NCBI RefSeq assembly: GCF_037442045.1
Contig: NZ_JBBIRC010000024.1
Location: 1-24,083, forward strand
Length of the DNA stretch: 24,083 nt
Source of the DNA: Ferroplasma sp037442045
Lineage (GTDB): Archaea; Thermoplasmatota; Thermoplasmata; Thermoplasmatales; Thermoplasmataceae
Direction: 5' to 3'
Part shown: in pieces, positions 7,278-14,548 of the stretch
Position numbering within the stretch: the stretch's first letter is position 1
How the letters are laid out: every line of letters begins with the position of its first letter
Made by a program: the position numbers and the translations under genes
Notes under the pieces: generated by a model
What the model was told of the DNA's origin: nothing
The model's database searches: none
The model's input: only the letters and a program-made list of their open reading frames with translations

Positions 7278-9378
7278 TTTCTTTCCTTGCAAGTTCATCT
7301 TGTGTAAAATGGCATTTGTAACTGTGATATTCGTCGCCTTTTACAGGTGGTTCTTCATCTTTACATTTATCCTCCCTATAGATACATCTATAGTAAAATC
7401 TGCATCCCTTTGGCACATCTATTGAATTTCCTATTTCGCCAATTATACCTATATTCCCGGGATCCCAGCTTGGGTCAGGTGATGGGACAGCCTTTATAAG
7501 TGCACGTGTATAAGGATGCCATGGATTTTTTATAATATCGGATGCCTTCCCAATTTCCATTATATTACCGAGATACATTACAATTATACGGTCAGCCATA
7601 TAATAAACAGATGCAATATCATGGGATATATACATTATAGTTAGATTTTCCTTCTCCCTTAAATCCTTTAACTTATTCATGAAAGATGCCCTTAAAGATA
7701 CATCAAGCATTGATGTTGGTTCATCTGCTATAATAAAACTTGGGTCTATAGATATGGCCCTGGCAATACCAACTCTTTGCCTTTCACCCCCTGATAATTC
7801 GTATGGAAATCTATATTGGTATGATTCAGCAGGAGATAATTCCGAATTTTCCATTGCTGATTTGGCCATATTTTGTGTTTCCATTATGTCGTCGGTGGTT
7901 TTATTTCCAATTATTGGTTCTGAAACTATATTTATAACTCTCATTTTTGGATTCAGGGAATCAAACGGGTCCTGAAAAATCATCTGTGTCTTTCCCCTGA
8001 ATTTTTTATAATCTTTATTTTTTCGTTTGATTTTACTTATATCAACATAATCCTCATTATCAAAATAAAATTTTACTTCCCCAGATGTCGGCTTTAAAAT
8101 TCCTATTAAAATTTTAGCCAGAGTACTTTTGCCAGAACCGGATTCACCAACAAGTCCAACTATTTCACCCTTTTTTATATTAAATGTTAAATTCGTTACT
8201 GCGTGAACAACTTTTTTTTCAGAATTGTATATATTCCCAATAAATGATCCCCTAAGATCAAAATGCATTGTTGTGTTATTTGCTTCTATAATATTCTCTG
8301 TACTGCTCGCATAATTATTTGTTTCTTTAATTGCCCTTTTATTTTCTTTAATATTTTGAGCATAAAAACATGCACTATAATGCCTATCATTAATGTAAAT
8401 TTTTTCTGGTTCTTTTGTAGTGCATATACTTTCCTTCATATAGCAACGTTCCGCAAACTTGCACCCTTCTGGCAAATTTATTGGTGAAGGCAGTCTTCCA
8501 GGTATTCCTTCAACGTGATGTTTTGCATTTTTAAGATTCGGATAACTTTTTAATAACTCTATAGTATATGGATTATGTGAGTTTTTATAAATATCCTTTG
8601 CGCTGCCATATTCCATTATAGAACCTGCGTATAGAACTGCTATATCATCTGCAAGTTGTGATACCACCCCTATATCGTGCGATATAATTATTATTGATTT
8701 TATTATCCCATCACTTTTTAGTTTTTTTAAAGCACTTATAATTTCGGCCTGGGTGATTACATCCAGTCCTGTAGTTGGCTCGTCTGCGATTATAATTTTG
8801 GGATTTAACGCTAGTGCCATAGAAATTATAGCTCTCTGCTTCATTCCACCGGATAATTCATGCGGGTATGAATTTCTTATTTCAGGAGATAAGCCGGTGA
8901 TTTTGAGTAGTTCAATGACTTTTTTGTTAATTTCATTTTTATTTAGATTTGTATGAATCTTAAAAACCTCTGCTATTTGCTTCCCTATCGTATAAACGGG
9001 ATTAAATGAATTCATTGCACCCTGAAATATCATTGATATATCTTTCCATCTTATATTCCTCAATTTTTGACTAAGAATTTTGCTGCTTTTCCTTGATTTT
9101 TTTGTTTTGCCATTTAAATAGTTATTATCATACAATGAGATTGAACCATTTATGACCGCATTGTGTGGTAACAGCGACATTATTGCGTAAGCTATTGTAC
9201 TCTTACCGGACCCTGATTCGCCAAGTATACCTAGAGATCTACCCTCCTGAAGTTTTAAATTGACATTTCGAACTGCTTTTACTGTGCCGGCATAAGTATC
9301 AAAACTTACCGATAAATTGTCTATAGTAAGTAAGTCTTTCCCAGAATTTTTATCCAAGGTTTCATTTGATTCAATCAT
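7261..9378 (-). CDS. Fused double ATPase of peptide ABC transporter (OppD-OppF in one chain)
   Basis: Powers peptide import; 705 residues carrying two complete ABC domains that are separate DppD/DppF or OppD/OppF proteins in most bacteria. Domain 1: Walker A GESGSGKST at 53-61, Q-loop Gln119, signature LSGGMKQR 175-182, Walker B IIIADEP 195-201, H-loop His234. Domain 2: Walker A GESGSGKST 411-419, Gln469, LSGGERQR 528-535, FIIADEP 548-554, His586. Each is followed by the oligopeptide-transporter C-terminal domain with four Cys (306, 312, 319, 337 and 659, 665, 672, 689), the pattern that holds an Fe-S cluster in some DppD-type proteins. All catalytic residues are present. The ATG overlaps the oppC stop (TAATG), with AGGTGG six bases upstream as ribosome-binding site. 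Fusion, not a missed stop: the linker is continuous. Confidence 0.95.
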   Translation of the reverse strand: MIESNETLDKNSGKDLLTIDNLSVSFDTYAGTVKAVRNVNLKLQEGRSLGILGESGSGKSTIAYAIMSLLPHNAVINGSISLYDNNYLNGKTKKSRKSSKILSQKLRNIRWKDISMIFQGAMNSFNPVYTIGKQIAEVFKIHTNLNKNEINKKVIELLKITGLSPEIRNSYPHELSGGMKQRAIISMALALNPKIIIADEPTTGLDVITQAEIISALKKLKSDGIIKSIIIISHDIGVVSQLADDIAVLYAGSIMEYGSAKDIYKNSHNPYTIELLKSYPNLKNAKHHVEGIPGRLPSPINLPEGCKFAERCYMKESICTTKEPEKIYINDRHYSACFYAQNIKENKRAIKETNNYASSTENIIEANNTTMHFDLRGSFIGNIYNSEKKVVHAVTNLTFNIKKGEIVGLVGESGSGKSTLAKILIGILKPTSGEVKFYFDNEDYVDISKIKRKNKDYKKFRGKTQMIFQDPFDSLNPKMRVINIVSEPIIGNKTTDDIMETQNMAKSAMENSELSPAESYQYRFPYELSGGERQRVGIARAISIDPSFIIADEPTSMLDVSLRASFMNKLKDLREKENLTIMYISHDIASVYYMADRIIVMYLGNIMEIGKASDIIKNPWHPYTRALIKAVPSPDPSWDPGNIGIIGEIGNSIDVPKGCRFYYRCIYREDKCKDEEPPVKGDEYHSYKCHFTQDELARKENEGNK

Positions 9379-11543
9379 TATCTACCACCTAAATTGGGAT
9401 TTGCAACCTCGTCTATTCCTCTAGCTATGAATATAAATGCCAGGATAAATAATGTAATTGTTATCAATGCTGGCAATACTACCCATGGTTCTGAACCTAG
9501 GATAAAGTAATTTGTGAGGAAACCCGATAACATTCCACCCCATGTGGGAATTGTTAATGGCACTAAACCAAGAATTTCGTATGTTGAAATAGCCCCAACT
9601 GCACCACCTATATTTACGGCGGCTAAATAAGATAACAATGATGCCATATTGGGAAGTACGTGTCTCCTCATTATTTGTAATGTACTCATATTTGATACTA
9701 TAGCCGAATCTACAAATGTTCTGCTTTTTACGCTCCTTATTATCCCTATAAGAGAGAATGTTACAAACGGCCAACCAAGCAATGCAAATATTAAAATAAG
9801 ATTATTAAGAGTGGGACCAAGTATTGTGGCAAGAACGATATATAACGGAAGTGTTGGTATTAAAAATATTGAAAGTGAAAGAGTTTCCACAAATGCACTT
9901 ACCATACCTTTGTAATAACCTATATACATAGCAACAAAAACAGCAATGAATATAGTTAAAATACCAGCTATAAATCCAACTTCCATATCTGGTAAAAAGC
10001 TCTCTATATATATACTAAATACGTTATTATATGCACTGTTTAAACCTAATGGTAAAGCCACGCCGGATTTTGTGTGCAAAGTTGGACCAATCACAGTAGG
10101 TACGCCTTCCAATGAATACATATGTAAATTTGAACCTGATATAAATACCGCATTTGCATATCCATTTCCTTTCAGGTTATATTCGTTTTCTAAAATGTAT
10201 GGAGACGTTATGACTTTATTTGTATTGGTGACCCATGTGGTTGCATTTACCGTAGGGTATGAAGAGCTTAAAAGGAATGTCATTGAACCATGAATGGGGT
10301 TTGATAATAAATATTCACCAGCGGTACTATACGCATCTATACTTGCAACACTAAAAGGGGTTTTTATATTATTTGTAATTTCTAACATATTCTTTGATGT
10401 ATTGTATGACATTGAATACAAATTATCTGATGAAGTTGTAATTAGAAAGTTACTGGGTATTCCTTTAGATCCAGATGTGCTGGATATGGCTAATATTGTA
10501 TTACTTGCTGTATATATGTTAGTTTCATTACCCGTCAACAAATTTATCTTGTATACTGAATGCCCGGAAATTTCATATGAACTGTTAAATCCAGATGAAA
10601 ATGAACTGTACTGATATGCACTGGGTATGTACATATCTGAGTTATCCATTTTTGTAGAAATTGATTTATAAATTGTTCCATTAATAGCATACATTAAACT
10701 TGTGTTATGTAAGCCTTCAACAATTAATCGTGCGTTGGTGTCAGAACCAAATTGATTTCCAACAAAATATAAATTTATAGGTTTATATGACAATTTATGT
10801 GTCCATAACTCTTTTAGGCCGTATGTATAGTATGCATTTACGTATGTCCCAGTTTTATTTGTTGAAACAGTATTTATAAAGGATGGGTTATCACTCAAAA
10901 CCTGTGTAATTTCTTGATCTGCAACATTTGTTGGCCTGCTATAATAAAATGTTCCTGTACTCACAATTGCTTTTGTAATATTTCCGGATACAGTTAAATT
11001 TTGGGGATGTAATTGTGATATTGTTGCACCATTATGAGTTGGAGTACATTCTAATTGTTCAACGTATATGCTATGATTTGTTGCAGCCATTAGGTATGTT
11101 TCAAATACTAAACCAGTAGTCACTGGAGTAAAGGCAGTAAGAGAGATTGCACTTCCGTTTGTTTTAAACAATTGAGTTACATTTCCATTATTAGTTGAGA
11201 TGGCAAATACATAATTACTTCCATTTATACTTCCCGCCATAAATGTATAATAGTCATATGAGTTTTCTCCTAGAGTGCTTGTGATGTTTACATTTAGATT
11301 TGGAGTAAAATTAAGATGGCTATCCATTACCTGCACTGGAGTGAAATAATCCTCTGCTGGAACAGCCAGAAATGGGTCACCATGTGCCAGAAGTGGTGAT
11401 ATTAATGTAATAATAACGAATGCTACCATAATATAGAAACCAACCTTCCCAAATTTCGATCTATAAAATACATCCCATTGCTTTTTAAAAGCTTTATAAG
11501 ATAATTTTATATTATCCTTTATAACTTTTTTATTAAATTTCAT
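9378..11543 (-). CDS. oppC: Peptide ABC transporter permease OppC/DppC with large extracytoplasmic insert
   Basis: Second permease subunit, 721 residues, more than twice the usual ~300. TM1 (VGFYIMVAFVIITLISPLLA) is near residues 30-52. Then follow about 460 residues rich in Asn, Ser and Thr with many N-x-S/T sites and repeated beta-strand-like stretches. The normal OppC core comes last (residues about 525-715), with the ATPase-contacting EAA-type loop VDSAIVSNMSTLQIMRRHVL and five further TM segments. OppC proteins usually have a short loop after TM1, so the insert is an added outer-face domain; a propeller-like fold is possible but unproven. I prefer the ATG at 11543 to the in-frame one at 11567, because it makes an ATGA overlap with oppB and has GGTGA four bases upstream. 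Confidence 0.9.
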   Translation of the reverse strand: MKFNKKVIKDNIKLSYKAFKKQWDVFYRSKFGKVGFYIMVAFVIITLISPLLAHGDPFLAVPAEDYFTPVQVMDSHLNFTPNLNVNITSTLGENSYDYYTFMAGSINGSNYVFAISTNNGNVTQLFKTNGSAISLTAFTPVTTGLVFETYLMAATNHSIYVEQLECTPTHNGATISQLHPQNLTVSGNITKAIVSTGTFYYSRPTNVADQEITQVLSDNPSFINTVSTNKTGTYVNAYYTYGLKELWTHKLSYKPINLYFVGNQFGSDTNARLIVEGLHNTSLMYAINGTIYKSISTKMDNSDMYIPSAYQYSSFSSGFNSSYEISGHSVYKINLLTGNETNIYTASNTILAISSTSGSKGIPSNFLITTSSDNLYSMSYNTSKNMLEITNNIKTPFSVASIDAYSTAGEYLLSNPIHGSMTFLLSSSYPTVNATTWVTNTNKVITSPYILENEYNLKGNGYANAVFISGSNLHMYSLEGVPTVIGPTLHTKSGVALPLGLNSAYNNVFSIYIESFLPDMEVGFIAGILTIFIAVFVAMYIGYYKGMVSAFVETLSLSIFLIPTLPLYIVLATILGPTLNNLILIFALLGWPFVTFSLIGIIRSVKSRTFVDSAIVSNMSTLQIMRRHVLPNMASLLSYLAAVNIGGAVGAISTYEILGLVPLTIPTWGGMLSGFLTNYFILGSEPWVVLPALITITLFILAFIFIARGIDEVANPNLGGR

Positions 11544-12529
11544 ACCTTCACCCTCGGGTCTAACCATGCATGAATGAAATCAATTATAGAATACGTTATA
11601 ATTACAACCAGTGAAAGAATAAATAATCCCGCCTCTATAACTGTATAATTTTCATCCAGTGTATTTGTATAAAGTAGCCTGCCCATGCCTGGAACCCCAA
11701 AAATAATTTCAGTTACCACTGCACCGCTCATAAGGAATGCAAATTCAAGTGCCATTCTTGTTGATTCAGGGACCATTGCATTTCTAGCAGCATGATGGAG
11801 CATTATTCCGGAGTTTGACACTCCTTTTGCCTCGGCCGTTTTTATATAATCTTCGCCAAGCGTTGATACCATTATACTTCTCATTGTAAGTAAATGACCC
11901 ATAACTTCAATTACCATAATTGTCAAAATTGGCATTGCAAAGTAATGCACCATTTTTTCAAATTCACCTAAGGTTGGATGCGATAAAAGTGGGGCAAGCC
12001 GGAAATGCGCAACCGTTGTTGGGAAATAGGGTAAATAAACTACAAGGACCAGGTAAACAACTATTGCCATGGCAAAAAATGGAATTGAATTCAAAATTGT
12101 AGCACCTGTAATTATTGGTGCCTCAGATTTCTTTCCTCTGATAAAGGCAGTTAATATACCAAGTGGTATCCCAATTATAAATGAACCCACTGCAGCAACA
12201 CCGAATATAATTAAAGTATAAGGGAGTGCAGCATCAATTAATGATATTACTGGGTCATTCAAATTCGACAAACTCACACCAAAATGAAATGTAAACATAT
12301 CTTTGAAATATATTATAAACTCAGTTAAACTAAACTTATTGTTTGGATTTATTCCATATTCTTTGTATATTGCATGTATGGCCGTAGGAGTTGGATGCCT
12401 TAAACTATGTATGTAAAGTTCCGCGGGATTTCCCGGCATCAAACGAAGTAAAACATATAGAATTACAACAACAAATAGTACAAGAACTACAGATTGTATA
12501 ACCTTTCTCACTATTATAAACGGATTCAT
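11540..12529 (-). CDS. oppB: Peptide ABC transporter permease OppB/DppB
   Basis: First permease subunit of the peptide importer, 329 residues, normal family length. It starts with TM1 (VIQSVVLVLFVVVILYVLLRLMPG, with the family's LRLMPGNP motif) and has five more TM segments. The EAA loop is near residues 225-245 (EAKGVSNSGIMLHHAARNAM), followed by the conserved FGVPGMGRLL and the C-terminal DPRVKV typical of OppB. It is the first gene of the operon oppB-oppC-OppDF-small membrane protein. The ATG at 12529 has a TATA box about 30 nt upstream, in keeping with leaderless or very short-leader transcription; the next gene starts within its stop codon. Confidence 0.95.
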   Translation of the reverse strand: MNPFIIVRKVIQSVVLVLFVVVILYVLLRLMPGNPAELYIHSLRHPTPTAIHAIYKEYGINPNNKFSLTEFIIYFKDMFTFHFGVSLSNLNDPVISLIDAALPYTLIIFGVAAVGSFIIGIPLGILTAFIRGKKSEAPIITGATILNSIPFFAMAIVVYLVLVVYLPYFPTTVAHFRLAPLLSHPTLGEFEKMVHYFAMPILTIMVIEVMGHLLTMRSIMVSTLGEDYIKTAEAKGVSNSGIMLHHAARNAMVPESTRMALEFAFLMSGAVVTEIIFGVPGMGRLLYTNTLDENYTVIEAGLFILSLVVIITYSIIDFIHAWLDPRVKV

Positions 12530-12554
12530 AACGAAATGACAATTTAATATTATT

Positions 12555-12570
12555 ATTTATATGTTTCCTT
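12555..12570 (-). promoter_or_regulatory. TATA-box promoter of the peptide transporter operon
   Basis: Minus-strand AAAGGAAACATATAAAT gives a purine-rich BRE-like element followed by a TATA box centred near 12559, about 30 nt before the oppB ATG. Confidence 0.5.
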
Positions 12571-12696
12571 TAGAAATATTAGTTGCTTAATATTTAATTA
12601 AAATTTTAAATATAATTTGTTGATATTTAATATTATATAAAACTGTTTATTTAATCAAAATTAATTCAATAAATATTGATAAAACTCATTTTACAA

Positions 12697-12725
12697 AATA
12701 TTTAAAACTCAATGTTTTAAATATT
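12697..12725. repeat. Perfect 12-bp inverted repeat upstream of the transporter operon
   Basis: AATATTTAAAAC (12697-12708) and GTTTTAAATATT (12714-12725) are exact reverse complements separated by TCAAT. It lies about 170 bp before the oppB start and 135 bp beyond its TATA box. No T-run follows it on either strand, so a protein-binding site is at least as likely as a terminator. In AT-rich DNA, chance dyads occur, but 12 perfect pairs is long. Confidence 0.6.
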
Positions 12726-13155
12726 CAGATAAATATTATAATACTTCTGTTAATGGTTAAAATTGTATTTCTGTTGAACTTATAGTTAAGCAAACGGCAT
12801 TTATCTTCCCAATGACGGCATTAAATTCTTCTTAAAGCCTTTTTAGTTTTACCTCAAGGATTTATCACTTAATGAAATATGACGATCTATACTTTCTATT
12901 TCTGTATGAAGGACACACATAGACATCTGAAGCCTTTAACAAGACATTCGTAATTTAAAGTTTTCCAGTGAATTAAATTAGTAGAAGTAATGTAAGGTCT
13001 TTTACTTGTTAATATATTTTAAATGAATATAAATTACTCAACAACGATGGTAAAAATATTGCATTTAATTACGTGATAATTGGGGCTGCGAGTTAATTGG
13101 GTATATAATCTGTAAAGTATATTATAAGCATCTAAGGCATTTTGTTTGTTTAAGT

Positions 13156-13179
13156 GATTTTATATTGGTGAAACCAATA
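13156..13179 (+). promoter_or_regulatory. TATA box with overlapping operator-like dyad before the reductase gene
   Basis: TTTTATAT at 13158-13165 lies about 25 nt before the ATG at 13187, predicting a leaderless transcript. Overlapping its right end is a perfect inverted repeat TATTGGT-GAA-ACCAATA at 13163-13179, between TATA box and transcription start. In archaea a regulator bound here would block polymerase or TFB recruitment, so a repressor site is the likely reading (inference). Confidence 0.55.
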
Positions 13180-13186
13180 ATATATA

Positions 13187-14020
13187 ATGTTTGACAGCAA
13201 ATTATTATCGGGCAAGAATATTCTTGTTACAGGTGGAGGCACTGGTCTTGGAAAGCAGATGTCAGAAACTTTTCTGAAGCTTGGTGCCACAGTATCAATA
13301 ATTAGCAGAAAGGATGAACACCTTAATGAAGCAAAAGATTATTTTAAAGTCCTTGGATATAAAATTGAAACGGAAAAATGCGACATAAGAAATCCGGAAG
13401 AAATAAAAAATGCAGTTGATGCTATAGAATCCAGAACAGGCAAAATAAATGTTTTGATAAATAATGCTGCTGGGAATTTTATAAGCAGAACTGAGGATTT
13501 ATCCCCTAAAGGATTTGATACAATAATAGATATAGTATTAAAAGGAACCACATATGCTTCTCTTGAGATGGGAAAAAGATGGGTCTCTGGTTCAATTAAA
13601 GGAACTATTTTGAGCATAGTTGCAACATATGCATGGACCGGATCAGGATATGTTGTTCCCTCTGCAGTGTCAAAGGCCGGTGTTCTTGCACTTACAAGAT
13701 CACTGGCTGCAGAATGGGGGCATAAGGGGATCAGAACTGTTGCCATAGCTCCAGGGGCATTCAAAACTGAAGGGGCCTGGTCAAGGCTATTGCCAGGCCA
13801 GGAATATGAAAAGGAGATAATATCAGGAAATCCTGAAAGAAGGCTGGCTACAAAAGAAGAAATAGCTAATATAGCAGCATTCCTTATTTCTGATATGGCA
13901 TCGTATATTAATGGAGAAGTTGTAACAGCAGATGGCGGGCAATCATTGTATGGTTCAAGTATGTTCAATATGATGGAACAGCTGCCGGATGAAATATGGA
14001 AAATAATGCGCCAGAGATGA
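13187..14020 (+). CDS. 2,4-dienoyl-CoA reductase-like short-chain dehydrogenase (DECR1/FadH-SDR type)
   Basis: NAD(P)H-dependent SDR of 277 residues, probably reducing 2,4-dienoyl-CoA esters in breakdown of unsaturated acyl chains. The cofactor motif TGGGTGLG is at 15-22, followed by NNAAGNF at 92-98. The active site does not follow the usual YxxxK spacing: Tyr148 and Lys163 are 15 apart (TYAWTGSGYVVPSAVSK), the arrangement of mitochondrial DECR1 (Tyr199/Lys214 in the human enzyme). The following AEWGHKGIRTVAIAPGAFKT and GAWSRLLPG also parallel DECR1 (KTKGAFSRLDP). The C-terminal INGEVVTADGG is standard. It is transcribed alone from a promoter with a dyad; a T-run at 14034-14039 may end the transcript. 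A role on other enoyl or keto substrates cannot be excluded. Confidence 0.85.
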   Translation: MFDSKLLSGKNILVTGGGTGLGKQMSETFLKLGATVSIISRKDEHLNEAKDYFKVLGYKIETEKCDIRNPEEIKNAVDAIESRTGKINVLINNAAGNFISRTEDLSPKGFDTIIDIVLKGTTYASLEMGKRWVSGSIKGTILSIVATYAWTGSGYVVPSAVSKAGVLALTRSLAAEWGHKGIRTVAIAPGAFKTEGAWSRLLPGQEYEKEIISGNPERRLATKEEIANIAAFLISDMASYINGEVVTADGGQSLYGSSMFNMMEQLPDEIWKIMRQR

Positions 14021-14087
14021 ATATATAAAATAATTTTTTCTTAACTTATAAGAATATATTTTAATAATAACATTGCAATAAACTCAA

Positions 14088-14453
14088 ATGGCATCTAACG
14101 CAAGAGTAAGGTATCTTATTACAACATTCGGATCTGTTATTACAATACTATCAGGAATTATAGTTTTGCTTGTTCTGTTCATTTCTGGGCTGGCAGGTGC
14201 GGGCCAGCTCCTTTTTTTCAATCCGGCAGGATTTGCAATTATTGGCAGCTCAGTAGTGCTTGCAGTTATACCAGTTATCTGGATTATACTTGCTTACCTT
14301 ATATATTCACTGGCACATGGAACTAGAAGAAAGGACAAATTTGTAAATGGCATAATTATTATAATACTGGGCTTTATAATACTTATAATGGGTGGCGGAT
14401 TTATAATTGGTCCTGTTCTGGATATTGTTGGAGGCTTCTTATTGATACTGTAA
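14088..14453 (+). CDS. Small hydrophobic membrane protein of unknown function
   Basis: 121 residues, almost wholly hydrophobic. About four TM segments lie near residues 10-34, 48-76, 86-103 and 104-121, with one short positively charged loop (HGTRRKDKFVNG, about 78-89) placing that loop in the cytoplasm. Gly-rich helices (IILGFIILIMGGGFIIGPVL) recall DUF4064-like small archaeal membrane proteins, but I cannot confirm a family. A TATA-like element AGAATATATTTTA at 14051-14063 stands about 30 nt before the ATG. Codon use resembles the flanking genes, so it is probably a real gene. Confidence 0.65.
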   Translation: MASNARVRYLITTFGSVITILSGIIVLLVLFISGLAGAGQLLFFNPAGFAIIGSSVVLAVIPVIWIILAYLIYSLAHGTRRKDKFVNGIIIIILGFIILIMGGGFIIGPVLDIVGGFLLIL

Positions 14454-14503
14454 TGCACAAAATATCTGAAGCCGATGGAATTTTATAATTAAATCATTAT
14501 AAT

Positions 14504-14533
14504 TTCTGGAAATGTCCAGAATAATATTAAATA
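14504..14533 (+). promoter_or_regulatory. Operator-like dyad and TATA box of the MFS gene
   Basis: A perfect inverted repeat TTCTGGA-AATG-TCCAGAA occupies 14504-14521. A TATA-like ATAATATTAAATA follows at 14521-14533, centred about 21 nt before the ATG at 14549. The dyad is directly upstream of the core promoter, the usual place for an archaeal activator or a BRE-occluding repressor. Its sequence is unrelated to the dyad before the reductase gene. Confidence 0.5.
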
Positions 14534-14548
14534 CTGATAATAATTAAC

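Larger units (their letters stand above)
12530..13186. other. Divergent intergenic region between the transporter operon and the reductase gene
   Basis: It contains the two divergent promoters, the inverted repeat at 12697-12725 and a very AT-rich block (12540-12760). From about 12780 to 13000 the composition is closer to coding, and short broken frames appear on both strands (for example KGFKKNLMPSLGR on the minus strand), but I cannot match them to any family. No tRNA or other RNA gene is visible. Confidence 0.4.

Noticed and set aside
9421..9774. Alternative minus-strand frame within oppC
   Set aside because: Different frame over the conserved permease TM core; not protein-like.
13339..13968. 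Open frame of 209 codons on the minus strand opposite the reductase gene
   Set aside because: It is antisense to a well-conserved SDR whose motifs are all in the plus frame; the antisense translation has no family features.
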